DNA of 62,053 nt from Dehalococcoidales bacterium (GTDB lineage: Bacteria; Chloroflexota; Dehalococcoidia; Dehalococcoidales; UBA2162), in contig JAFGCW010000047.1 in NCBI GenBank assembly GCA_016932435.1, positions 1-62,053 on the forward strand. The letters are read 5' to 3'. Position 1 is the first letter of the stretch; each line of letters begins with the position of its first letter. Of this stretch, positions 34,172-42,501 are shown piece after piece. The translations under genes were made by a program, and so were the position numbers. The notes under the pieces are model-generated. The model did not search any database, was not told the origin of the DNA, and worked only from the letters and a program-made list of their open reading frames with translations.

Positions 34172-34912
34172 ATGAGGAGAGCGGATGGGCGTGCCTGGGA
34201 CGAGATGCGTCCGGTGAAAATTACTACCGGCGTCCAGAGTTTTGCGGAAGGCTCGGCTCTAATCGAGCTGGGTAAAACGCACGTTCTGTGTTCGGTAAGC
34301 GTTGATGAGCGTGTACCGGGTTTTCTCAGGGACAGCGGAAGCGGCTGGATTACGGCGGAATATGCCATGCTGCCGAGAGCGACGGTAACTCGGACACCTC
34401 GTGATTCGGTGCAGGGAAGAATCTCCGGAAGGAACCAGGAAATCCAGAGACTGATCGGTCGCTCTTTACGTGCTGTAGCAGATCTTAACGCTCTAAGCGG
34501 GAGGACCCTGCAGGTCGATTGTGATGTGATACAGGCTGACGGCGGTACGCGGACGGCTGCAATTACCGGCAGCTATGTTGCCCTCTACCTGGCAATGCAG
34601 ACTCTGGCCGACATGGGAATTATATCCAATATCCCATTGAAATGTGCTGTTGCCGCAACGAGTGCAGGTCTTGTCCATAACAACCTGTTCCTCGATCTGT
34701 GTTATGACGAAGATTTCCAGGCGGGTGCTGACTTCAACATTATCATGAACAGCAATGGTGAATTCATCGAAGTGCAGGGAACCGCCGAAGGTAAGACTTA
34801 TAACAAGGAGACGCTGGATTCTGTACTCTCGGTAACTGATAAAGGGATAACGGACTTGTTCGAACTCCAGAAAAAGGCTCTATCAGCGGCGGGGATCAGA
34901 GGGATCATGTGA
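34172..34912 (+). CDS. rph: Ribonuclease PH
   Basis: This 246-residue phosphorolytic 3'-5' exoribonuclease trims tRNA precursors. Clear signatures are RRADGRAWDEMRP at the start, GSALIELGKTHVLCSVSV, the loop GWITAEYAMLPRAT, and the phosphate site GRNQEIQRLIGRSLRA. DCDVIQADGGTRTA and EVQGTAEGKTY follow. Length is normal for a single-domain hexameric enzyme. AGAAAGGAAC precedes the ATG. It is convergent with proA, with 3 bp between the stops. Confidence 0.97.
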   Translation: MRRADGRAWDEMRPVKITTGVQSFAEGSALIELGKTHVLCSVSVDERVPGFLRDSGSGWITAEYAMLPRATVTRTPRDSVQGRISGRNQEIQRLIGRSLRAVADLNALSGRTLQVDCDVIQADGGTRTAAITGSYVALYLAMQTLADMGIISNIPLKCAVAATSAGLVHNNLFLDLCYDEDFQAGADFNIIMNSNGEFIEVQGTAEGKTYNKETLDSVLSVTDKGITDLFELQKKALSAAGIRGIM

Positions 34913-34915
34913 TAA

Positions 34916-36190
34916 TCAGGGTCTTACCTGTCCGTTTCCATAGATAATCCACTTGTAGGTAGTCAATTCTTTTACGCCCAGCGGACCCCGGGCATGCATT
35001 TTCTGGGTACTTATCCCTACTTCCGCTCCCAGGCCGAACTGTGCGCCGTCAGTAAACCTTGTACTGGCATTCACATAGACACAAGCGGCGTCCACCTCGT
35101 TTAGAAATCTCATTGCGGCGCTGTAGTCTTCAGTGATGATGGCTTCGGAATGTCCCGAACCATAATGTGCTATATGATCGAGTGCTTCATCCAGCGAACC
35201 TACGATCTTGATCGCGGCGATAAGAGCCAGGTATTCCTTTCCCCAGTCTTCTTCTACCGCACCGACCAGTTTTAGAGACGAATCCGATTTTAATATATCC
35301 ATCGCCCTGCTGTCGCAGTGCATCTCAACGCCGGCCCTGGCAAGTTCAGCGGCTGCCATCGGCAGGAATGCTTCCGCAATGTCTGCATGTACCAGCAGCG
35401 TGTCCATAGCGTTGCAGACCGTCGGCCGCTGCACCTTGGCATTGTAGGCAATCGCGGCGGCATTCTTCAGATTAGCAGCCAGGTCTACATAGGTATGGCA
35501 TACGCCTATTCCTCCGGCAACCACCGGCATTGTTGCGTTTTCCCGGACATACTTTATCAGTCCGGCACCACCACGCGGGATTAGCAGGTCAATTACCTGA
35601 TTCATCTTCAGCATGTGTTCGACCAGTGAACGGTCGGTGTTCTCAACCAACTGTATCGTACCGGCAGGCATTCCGGCCCTTTCTGCCGCTTTACTCACCA
35701 GCCCGGTGAGTGCGGTGTTGGAGTGAATGGCTTCTTTTCCCCCACGCAGGATTACGGCATTACCGGATTTTATACAGAGTGCCGAGATATCCACGGTAAC
35801 GTTAGGCCGACTTTCGTAAATGACTCCGAGTACTCCAAGTGGCACCCGTTTTCTACCCGCTACCAGACCGTTTGGGAGAGTTCGCATGTCTGAAATCTCA
35901 CCCACCGGATCCAACAAGGCTGCAACAGACATCACGTCCGATGCCATGCCATCGAGCCGGTCGGAAGTAAGCAGGAGGCGGTCGAGCATAGCATCATCCA
36001 TCCCCGATTCCTTTGCCGCGTCACAGTCCAGTTTATTGGCGGATAAAATCTCGTCTTTCCTGAATTTCAGGTCATCGGCTATATTCTTCAAGGCGGCGTT
36101 CTTGGTGTCAGCAGGTATGTAAGCCAGCCTGCGGGAAGCTTCTCTGGCGGTTTTTCCTTTTAGCTCAAGTTCATCTATAGAATTACTCAT
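34916..36190 (-). CDS. proA: Gamma-glutamyl phosphate reductase
   Basis: This is the second step of proline synthesis: NADPH-dependent reduction of glutamyl-5-phosphate to the semialdehyde. The 424-residue aldehyde-dehydrogenase-like protein has PLGVLGVIYESRPNVT, the cofactor segment LRGGKEAIHSN, a catalytic cysteine in RPTVCNAMDTLL, and FGLGAEVGISTQKMHARGP near the end. proB lies 5 kb away on the same strand, separated by a dehydrogenase pair and others, so the two are not in the usual operon. Confidence 0.96.
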   Translation of the reverse strand: MSNSIDELELKGKTAREASRRLAYIPADTKNAALKNIADDLKFRKDEILSANKLDCDAAKESGMDDAMLDRLLLTSDRLDGMASDVMSVAALLDPVGEISDMRTLPNGLVAGRKRVPLGVLGVIYESRPNVTVDISALCIKSGNAVILRGGKEAIHSNTALTGLVSKAAERAGMPAGTIQLVENTDRSLVEHMLKMNQVIDLLIPRGGAGLIKYVRENATMPVVAGGIGVCHTYVDLAANLKNAAAIAYNAKVQRPTVCNAMDTLLVHADIAEAFLPMAAAELARAGVEMHCDSRAMDILKSDSSLKLVGAVEEDWGKEYLALIAAIKIVGSLDEALDHIAHYGSGHSEAIITEDYSAAMRFLNEVDAACVYVNASTRFTDGAQFGLGAEVGISTQKMHARGPLGVKELTTYKWIIYGNGQVRP

Positions 36191-36223
36191 CGGACTACTC
36201 CTGGATCATCGAAAATGCTCCGG

Positions 36224-37774
36224 TTACTTATCGTTAATATAATAACTGCCTTCCGATGCATTATTCGGATCGAATGTTTTCTTTATCTCTCTCAGCCACC
36301 TGTGATAACTGGACGCATTCGGGCCGTAAAGATCGTGAGAACTGTCTCCGAAGACATGGGCAGGCACTCCGAAATGCCGGTTTATCGCCGTATCGTTCGC
36401 CTGTGCCATGAATTCCTCGGTCAATGCCCTGAACGTATCAGGATTTGGGCGGTACCGTATCAATAATTCACCATGTCCGTAGTGACCATGTTCGAATGAC
36501 TGGGTAAACGGAGAAGTGTCATCGTTGTACACCAGGTCACGTTTGATGAGATCATCCTTAGCCCTGGCGGTGATATCGATATATTCGGCCATGAGAGGGA
36601 ATACGTCCGTACCACCGACTTCACCGCCGAAGGTACCGCTGGCCCGGAAGGTTTCCCTGATCGAACCGGTACTTCGCAGCCAGCGCCACAGACAGCCTCC
36701 GGCAACTTTCGGGTCCTCCACCATCTTATCCAGAGATTTGCCTTCGGTTTCATTAACAATGAGGTCCAGGACTTTCGTCTTATAATCGAAATCATTTTTC
36801 GAATTACCGGCGATAATTATCATGAAGCAGGGTCCCTGCACCATCTGCCTGAATTCGCTGAAAAGCCTGATATCTTCCTCGTTACTCGTAGCCATGTTCG
36901 ATGCCGCCATGGCTGCGTTAAAGCCCATCAGTTCGTAGGATATCTCGGTCTCACCGATTTTCTGGACGGCCAGAATGAGTTTTTCAAGCGAAGGAAATGA
37001 GTAAAATCCGATCATAAAATGTATCGGTATCTCACTCGGAGCGTAGTGGGGTGAAATACCTTCAATCGGGAAGGTATCTGGTCCCGGCCAGTGATATATT
37101 TTGGTCGCCGCTTTCGTGTAAACCCCCAGTCCGCCAAGAGGTACGACATTGCCTCTCACGATTCCTCTCAGGGACGGTCCCGGCCCGTCGCCGCAGAACC
37201 ATTCATCCAGTGAACCGAGTGATCCGAACCGGACTACCTCGCCGTCCGGAGTGACCCACTCCAGGGCAAGCTGGTTACGCTCACCGTAACTGGCACTCTG
37301 GCTTAAATGCCCGACTCCCTGGTGAGCAGCTATGGGGAGTGCCGAACAATTCGCGCCGGCACCGCACTGGTTGCAGATAAATCCTCGTTTCATGCATTCG
37401 GCCTGCAGTTGCGCGCCGATAACATAAGGTTCGACCACTGCGTACATGTTCTTTTCATTGATCTCCAGGATACGGTTCATTCGTCTCAGGTCCAGTCTGA
37501 CTACGCCCGGTCCGGGGGCGTCGTTATATACTCCCCAACCGGTACTCGAGGCCTTAAATTGCAGGTTGTACTTATTGCACAGTTTTACTATCGCCTGGAC
37601 TTCTCTGGTACTATCGGGCAGCAGGATGGCTTCGAATCGCGGTGTGAATTTATCCATACCTGCCAGAAGCCCGGATCTCCATGAGTACGAGTCAAGGATA
37701 ACCGGATCCGATGATATGTATTTTGGTCCTACTATATCTTCAAAAGCTGCATAATGGTCTTTGTTTAGTGTCAT
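36224..37774 (-). CDS. GlcD/VAO-type FAD-binding dehydrogenase subunit
   Basis: This 516-residue flavoprotein has an N-terminal FAD-binding PCMH domain (about 40-230, with FKASSTGWGVYNDAPGPG as the pyrophosphate-binding stretch). A C-terminal cap resembles glycolate oxidase / vanillyl-alcohol oxidase. It lies 15 bp downstream of a CCG-domain Fe-S protein, the usual partner of soluble or membrane-bound 2-hydroxyacid dehydrogenases (GlcD plus GlcF/HdrD-like). Electrons from a 2-hydroxy acid or similar alcohol would pass to the Fe-S protein and then to a quinone or electron-transfer protein. The substrate is not determinable from sequence. Confidence 0.85.
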   Translation of the reverse strand: MTLNKDHYAAFEDIVGPKYISSDPVILDSYSWRSGLLAGMDKFTPRFEAILLPDSTREVQAIVKLCNKYNLQFKASSTGWGVYNDAPGPGVVRLDLRRMNRILEINEKNMYAVVEPYVIGAQLQAECMKRGFICNQCGAGANCSALPIAAHQGVGHLSQSASYGERNQLALEWVTPDGEVVRFGSLGSLDEWFCGDGPGPSLRGIVRGNVVPLGGLGVYTKAATKIYHWPGPDTFPIEGISPHYAPSEIPIHFMIGFYSFPSLEKLILAVQKIGETEISYELMGFNAAMAASNMATSNEEDIRLFSEFRQMVQGPCFMIIIAGNSKNDFDYKTKVLDLIVNETEGKSLDKMVEDPKVAGGCLWRWLRSTGSIRETFRASGTFGGEVGGTDVFPLMAEYIDITARAKDDLIKRDLVYNDDTSPFTQSFEHGHYGHGELLIRYRPNPDTFRALTEEFMAQANDTAINRHFGVPAHVFGDSSHDLYGPNASSYHRWLREIKKTFDPNNASEGSYYINDK

Positions 37775-37789
37775 CGTTTACTTCACCTC

Positions 37790-39061
37790 TCATACTACAG
37801 ATGCATGCAGTAACTCGATCACATCAAATACCTTCAGGCTGCTGCCGTTTTCATTAATACTCTTACCAAAACTCGTTTCGCAACCCGGGCAGGCGGTCGC
37901 GATTGCTTCAGCACCGGTAATTTCAGCTTCGCTGATACGTTCACCTGCTGTAAAAGCCGCGAATTCCGGATTGGATTCGGTCACTCCGCCACCAGCGCCG
38001 CAGCACCAGGCGTATTCCTTTATTCTCTGCATTTCGATCAGTTTTACGCCCGGAATATTCCTGAGAATCTCTCTCGGGGGTTTATAAATTCCGTATGTTC
38101 CCCGCCGGAATTCCTTCGGCGGGTCGTAAATCCTTATATGTCCTGGAATCTGCTTGCCTTCCCAGTGGATGTAAGGTTCTCCCAGTCTGCCGAGATGGCA
38201 TGGATCATGATAAGTAACGGTCATGTTTACAGCGTTTACGGGTTTCAATTTACCTTCATTAAGTAACCTGGCAAAATACTCCGTAGTGTGAAGGACCTCA
38301 AGGTCCCCCTTGAGACCGAATTCATCATACAAAACCTTGAAGGCATGATAACAGTCGGCACACCCGGTAACCAGAGTTTTTACTCCGGCTTTTTTATAGG
38401 CAGCCATATTTTTCTCTGCCTGCTTGATGGCGTCTTCTTTATATCCTGTCTGGTAGGCGCGACCACCGCAGCATGACTCATTGTCTCCGGCTATGCCGAT
38501 ATCCACTCCTGCTTTTTGCAGGAGGTCGACGGTTTTTTGAGCCACCTTCCACATATCTTTGTTATAGCAGGTGCGACATCCGGCGTGGTAAATAACCTCA
38601 CATTGCTGCGAGTTGTAGTCTTTGTATTCTTTTCCTTCCAGCCAGTCCCCACGCTTGGCTTTCGTTCCTGGTACCATGTGTCCCTGGGTTCGCAGGCTGG
38701 CGACCAGGCGGTCGAGTACAGGCAGCGTATAACCGTTTTCGACACATGTTATCCTGGTTTCCAGTATCGGTTTCAATACCTCCATGTCCATTGCGTACTT
38801 GCAGGAAATGTCGCATCCTCCGCAGGTCATGCAGTTGTAAACCACGTCCAGCAATTTATCGGTGAATTCAAGCCTGTTCTCCAAAATGGCAACGCCGATT
38901 CCCATCCTGCCACCGCCCGAATAGGCATGAAAGTCGTTATACGTGATGCTGGGGCAGATATTGACCGGTTGGTATCCCTTTACTTTTTCAAGCGGTATAA
39001 ACTTACATGCCGAGCACCGGCAGCAGGTCTCCATATCACTCTGGTATTGCTCAAGCGCCAT
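37790..39061 (-). CDS. CCG-domain Fe-S oxidoreductase, HdrD/GlcF-like
   Basis: This 423-residue protein has two N-terminal cysteine clusters (CCRCSACKFIP near 12-22 and CMTCGGCDISCKYAMD near 77-92) that would hold 4Fe-4S centres. Two CCG domains follow: YHAGCRTCY...ESCCGG near 160-200, and YHDPCHLGR...WCCGAGGG near 290-360. CCG domains bind noncubane clusters in heterodisulfide reductases. It passes electrons from the flavoprotein encoded next to an unknown acceptor. No membrane segment is evident. Confidence 0.87.
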   Translation of the reverse strand: MALEQYQSDMETCCRCSACKFIPLEKVKGYQPVNICPSITYNDFHAYSGGGRMGIGVAILENRLEFTDKLLDVVYNCMTCGGCDISCKYAMDMEVLKPILETRITCVENGYTLPVLDRLVASLRTQGHMVPGTKAKRGDWLEGKEYKDYNSQQCEVIYHAGCRTCYNKDMWKVAQKTVDLLQKAGVDIGIAGDNESCCGGRAYQTGYKEDAIKQAEKNMAAYKKAGVKTLVTGCADCYHAFKVLYDEFGLKGDLEVLHTTEYFARLLNEGKLKPVNAVNMTVTYHDPCHLGRLGEPYIHWEGKQIPGHIRIYDPPKEFRRGTYGIYKPPREILRNIPGVKLIEMQRIKEYAWCCGAGGGVTESNPEFAAFTAGERISEAEITGAEAIATACPGCETSFGKSINENGSSLKVFDVIELLHASVV

Positions 39062-39104
39062 ATAACTTTCCTTACTAGTCCGGAGACAATATTTTATGGT
39101 TGTA

Positions 39105-39536
39105 TCATTCTATCATATTCCTGGTACATCTGAACCGATGAATTCCCGGATATTTACTCTCGATCTCTATAGAAGTAAAACCACAGGCGTGATAAAAGTC
39201 GACAGCATCCTGATCGGTCTCAAGTTCTATCGTAGATAATCCGAGTACTTTAGCTGTTTCATTTATCAGACATCTGCCGATACCATGCTTCCTGTTTTTC
39301 GGCAAAACGGCAAGGTGTTTGATGAGACCTGATGACTTTCCGGAACGATCGATACCGATGATTCCGGTAATAACATGATTTATCGATGCAATAAATAATA
39401 ACCGGTTATCAGACGTATAGAAATCCCCCAGTAATGAGTCAAGGTTTTCAGGCGTTGGGTCGCCTGTTGCCATGGACAGTATTACCTTTATTTCATCAAT
39501 ATCATGTTTGTTAGTATCAAATAATTCTATATCCAT
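39105..39536 (-). CDS. GNAT-family N-acetyltransferase
   Basis: This 143-residue protein has the acetyl-CoA binding core IKHLAVLPKNRKHGIGRCLI (residues about 70-89, Q/R-x-x-G-x-G/A pattern) and a C-terminal DFYHACGFTSIEI segment typical of the fold. It transfers an acetyl group to an unidentified amine. It stands between the Fe-S protein gene (same strand, 44 bp) and the PPC gene (opposite strand). Confidence 0.85.
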   Translation of the reverse strand: MDIELFDTNKHDIDEIKVILSMATGDPTPENLDSLLGDFYTSDNRLLFIASINHVITGIIGIDRSGKSSGLIKHLAVLPKNRKHGIGRCLINETAKVLGLSTIELETDQDAVDFYHACGFTSIEIESKYPGIHRFRCTRNMIE

Positions 39537-39671
39537 TAGTTGTTACAAAGACCTAGACTTATCGAACCATCATTTTACCCCATATTCTGCAAGATATGAA
39601 GAAGTATTCCTCATTATGCTAATATCAGAGTTGATAACAGCGGAAGGTTTCCTTTATCAGAGAGGTGAAAA

Positions 39672-40115
39672 ATGAAAGCAAGTGAAGGGCGAATCGGCAG
39701 GGTATTCGTTATCCGCCTCGAGGATGGCGATATAGTACCTGAATGTATAGAAAAATTTGCGGAAGAAAAAGGAATAAATGTCGGTCAGGTAACCTTGGTC
39801 GGCGGAATAGGCAGTGGCGAGGTAGTAGTCGGACCGAGACGATCCGATGAAATGCCGCCGGATCCGGTATTGCTACCGGTCGATGGAGCACACGAAGTCG
39901 CAGGGGTGGGAGTAATTGCTCCTGATGAAGCAGGTAAACCGGTGCTTCATATTCATGGGGCGCTGGGACGTTCCGGTAAAACCCTGACCGGCTGCCTTCG
40001 ACCCGGCGTGACGACATGGCTGGTGGCTGAAGCCGTTATCTACGAAATCCTGGATGTAAAGGCAACAAGAGTATATGACGCTGCCAGTGAATTCAAGCTG
40101 CTGGAGGTGGAGTAA
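39672..40115 (+). CDS. PPC/DUF296 domain protein
   Basis: This 147-residue single-domain protein has RVFVIRLEDGDIVPECIEKF, then a glycine-rich VTLVGGIGSG, and the conserved HIHGALG (H near 98 and 100) that is metal-linked in bacterial members. In plants the same fold is fused to AT-hooks. Bacterial proteins trimerise and their function is uncertain. GAGAGGTGAAAA lies before the ATG. It is monocistronic and convergent with the methyltransferase gene. Confidence 0.87.
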   Translation: MKASEGRIGRVFVIRLEDGDIVPECIEKFAEEKGINVGQVTLVGGIGSGEVVVGPRRSDEMPPDPVLLPVDGAHEVAGVGVIAPDEAGKPVLHIHGALGRSGKTLTGCLRPGVTTWLVAEAVIYEILDVKATRVYDAASEFKLLEVE

Positions 40116-40130
40116 CAGAAACTTACCGCG

Positions 40131-41036
40131 TTATCTTAACTGAAGTTCAATCTCAGGAAATGACTCCCTGAGTCGTTTTTCAGTAATTTCTATTGCTTCG
40201 GCAGAGATATCTATCCCGATCCATTTTCTTCCGCGTTGTTCTGCTGCCACCAGCGTTGTACCACAGCCGCAGAATGGGTCGAGGACGATATCTCCTTCGT
40301 TTGAACTAGCTTTGATAATCCGTTCCAGCAATGCCAGTGGTTTCTGAGTGGGATAGCCAAGCCGTTCTTTATACGGCCCGTGAAGCGGATCGATATCCGC
40401 CCACCAGTCTTCGGGTACCTTGCCTTCATGCTTGAGATAATATCGTTTTCCGTATTTCAGCCAGTACCTGTCGCCGTTCTCATCGGTGAAGTATGTCCGG
40501 TTCGTCCTGTCTACCAGGATATCCCGGTAGTTGAATGTCCATATATCACCCTTTGTATAGAAAAATATCGTATCGTGTTTTCGAGCGAAGTGTTTTTTCG
40601 ATCTTCCTCCACCCTTGTATGACCAGGCTATCTCGTTTCTGAAATGAGTTACCCCGAATATCTGGTCGAGTATGATTTTCAGGTAATGGCTGGAGGTTGG
40701 GTCGCAATGCAGATAAAGAGAACCAGAGTTTTTCAATGCACGATGGATTTCCAGCAGTCGGGGTGTCATCATTGCCAGGTAGGCAGCCACAGGAGTGTTC
40801 CCCAGGCCTTTCACCATGCCTTGAACCATCGAGTACAGTTCTGGTGAGGATTCTCTGATTTGAGTCACAGTCCGTTCTGAGGATTTATCCCATCTCCATG
40901 TATCGGAGAATGCTTTCCTGTTTTTTCCTTTTGTCGAATCGTTTTCCTGGAATGAGAGGTGATAGTCGCGGTTGCTGTTAAAAGGCGGGTCCAGGTATAC
41001 CAGGTCAATAGAACTCTCGGGTATTTCCTTCCGCAT
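40131..41036 (-). CDS. DNA methyltransferase (beta-class, N6-adenine type), start uncertain
   Basis: The AdoMet-dependent DNA methyltransferase has motif IV DPPFNSN near residue 16, the target-recognition middle with FFYTKGD, and motif I DPFCGCGTT near residue 263, followed by WIGIDIS (motif II). Motif IV precedes motif I, the beta-class order; DPPF points to adenine N6 methylation. The frame continues upstream without a stop to about 41090 and encodes TNTLYHGDNLEI, the normal start of this family, but contains no ATG, GTG or TTG. GGAGG is present at 41099-41103, seven bases before an ATA codon. Either a rare start codon is used or the start has mutated. No restriction enzyme gene is adjacent. 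Confidence 0.83.
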   Translation of the reverse strand: MRKEIPESSIDLVYLDPPFNSNRDYHLSFQENDSTKGKNRKAFSDTWRWDKSSERTVTQIRESSPELYSMVQGMVKGLGNTPVAAYLAMMTPRLLEIHRALKNSGSLYLHCDPTSSHYLKIILDQIFGVTHFRNEIAWSYKGGGRSKKHFARKHDTIFFYTKGDIWTFNYRDILVDRTNRTYFTDENGDRYWLKYGKRYYLKHEGKVPEDWWADIDPLHGPYKERLGYPTQKPLALLERIIKASSNEGDIVLDPFCGCGTTLVAAEQRGRKWIGIDISAEAIEITEKRLRESFPEIELQLR

Positions 41037-41129
41037 TATTTCGAGGTTATCACCGTGGTAAAGAGTGTTGGTTTGAATATTTTCTATTATTAGTGTTCCT
41101 CCAGACAGGCCTTATAATCAGATGGTTAC

Positions 41130-41199
41130 TTCTCCCTTTTGTAAAGGGAGAAAGAGAGGGATTTAAAATCCCCCTTACTCCCCCTTTTTCAAAGGGGGA
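41130..41199. repeat. Two adjacent palindromes (REP-like) after proB
   Basis: TTCTCCCTT/AAGGGAGAA (41130-41152) and TCCCCCTTT/AAAGGGGGA (41179-41199) form two perfect 9-bp hairpins with loops of 5 and 3 bases. No T-run follows either on the proB strand, so they are more like interspersed palindromes than classical terminators. Confidence 0.6.
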
Positions 41200-41217
41200 A
41201 ATTTTATCCCATATACT

Positions 41218-42354
41218 TTAGATGATTACCAGATTATTCCGGTGGACTACTTCCGAACCGTAATCATATCCCAGAGTAACGGCGATGCTATCAGAGTGTA
41301 TCCCTTTTATCGCAGCGATATCTGACGCACTGTAATTTGTAATTCCGCAACCGATGTTATTGCCCTCGGGGTCGATAATATTCACGATATCGCCACGCTG
41401 AAATTTCCCTTCGGTCTGTGTGATTCCCGCACTTAGAAGACTTCGGTTCTGCTTTTTCAGAGCTTCCGCCGCCCCTGTGTCTACAATCAATTTACCCCTG
41501 GTAGATAGTCCGCTCATCATCCAGCGTTTCCGACTCTCCAGTCCTTCGGCGACAGGGGTAAAGAGAGTGCCGATCTTTTCTCCGGCAGCAATCCTGGAAA
41601 TGATATCGGGTTCCCGGCCATCGGCTATTACCACCGCTACGCCCGATGAAGTGGCGAGTTTCGCAGCTTCGATCTTGGTCAGCATTCCGCCGGTACCGAG
41701 AGTTCCGGCTGTTCCTTTTACGAGATTCATGATACCGGCATCTATTTTATCCACCTGTGGAATGAGACTGGCTGTAGAATCACGATGCGGATCGGCGGTA
41801 TATAATCCGGCTATATCGCTGAGAACTAAAAGCAGATCGGCGTCGACAAGGTTGGCTACCATCGCCGATAGATTGTCATTATCGCCGAATTTTTCTTCCT
41901 TGATCTCATCGACCGCCACCACATCGTTCTCATTTACTATGCATACTACTTTCAATTCCAGGAGAGCTAAAAGCGTATTACGCGCATTCAGATATCCGGC
42001 CCTGTCGGTAAGATCCGATTTCGAAAGGAGAGCCTGGGCAACAGTAATGCCTGATTCAGAGAAAAGCTGGTCGTATATATTCATCAATTGGCCCTGTCCG
42101 ATAGAAGCCAGTACCTGTTTGTAAGGAATACCTCTGCGGTCTCTGACACGACCAAGTTTATACCTTCCTGCGGCAATTGCTCCGGAAGACACCACGAGTA
42201 TCTCAACTCCCTGGCCGTGGAGTTTTGCCATCTGGCTTACCAGTTCTGACATTGTTTCACGGTCAAGGTGATCCGTGCCGCCTGTGAGCAGACTGGTACC
42301 GAGTTTGACTATAATGCGTCTGTAGAGTTGTCCGAAACTCTGTTTATTATCCAC
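41218..42354 (-). CDS. proB: Glutamate 5-kinase with PUA domain
   Basis: This is the first step of proline synthesis: ATP-dependent phosphorylation of glutamate. The amino-acid-kinase domain begins [14 protein letters not shown], with [20 protein letters not shown] and [15 protein letters not shown] (proline-sensitive region and lysine-rich loop). A C-terminal PUA domain (about 290-375, [18 protein letters not shown] and RGDIVNIID) is present. The start is put at GTG 42354 (MDNKQSF), since a TTG at 42366 has no better ribosome-binding site. Product is 378 residues. It is separated from proA by six genes. Confidence 0.94.
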   Translation of the reverse strand: MDNKQSFGQLYRRIIVKLGTSLLTGGTDHLDRETMSELVSQMAKLHGQGVEILVVSSGAIAAGRYKLGRVRDRRGIPYKQVLASIGQGQLMNIYDQLFSESGITVAQALLSKSDLTDRAGYLNARNTLLALLELKVVCIVNENDVVAVDEIKEEKFGDNDNLSAMVANLVDADLLLVLSDIAGLYTADPHRDSTASLIPQVDKIDAGIMNLVKGTAGTLGTGGMLTKIEAAKLATSSGVAVVIADGREPDIISRIAAGEKIGTLFTPVAEGLESRKRWMMSGLSTRGKLIVDTGAAEALKKQNRSLLSAGITQTEGKFQRGDIVNIIDPEGNNIGCGITNYSASDIAAIKGIHSDSIAVTLGYDYGSEVVHRNNLVII

Positions 42355-42449
42355 GTTTACTCTCAAAAAGAGATTAAGTTAATTATAGCATGCGTACAAC
42401 AGGCAGACTATAATCACAGGTGCATCTGTGTTACACTGGAACTGGAAAA

Positions 42450-42473
42450 GGGCTAGCCGGTACCGGCTAGCCC
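42450..42473. promoter_or_regulatory. Perfect 24-bp palindrome upstream of mfd
   Basis: The half-site GGGCTAGCCGGT is followed immediately by its exact reverse complement, with no spacer. It lies 28 bp before the mfd GTG start. As DNA it would bind a symmetric dimer; as RNA it forms a 9-bp GC-rich hairpin with loop GGUACC just ahead of the ribosome-binding site. No T-run follows, so it is not a normal terminator of the divergent proB promoter region. Confidence 0.55.
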
Positions 42474-42501
42474 TAACAGGCGTTGTGCAAAAGGAGAAAA
42501 C

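Noticed and set aside
41420..42124. 234-codon plus-strand frame inside proB
   Set aside because: Antisense to conserved proB motifs; serine- and arginine-rich, with no family.
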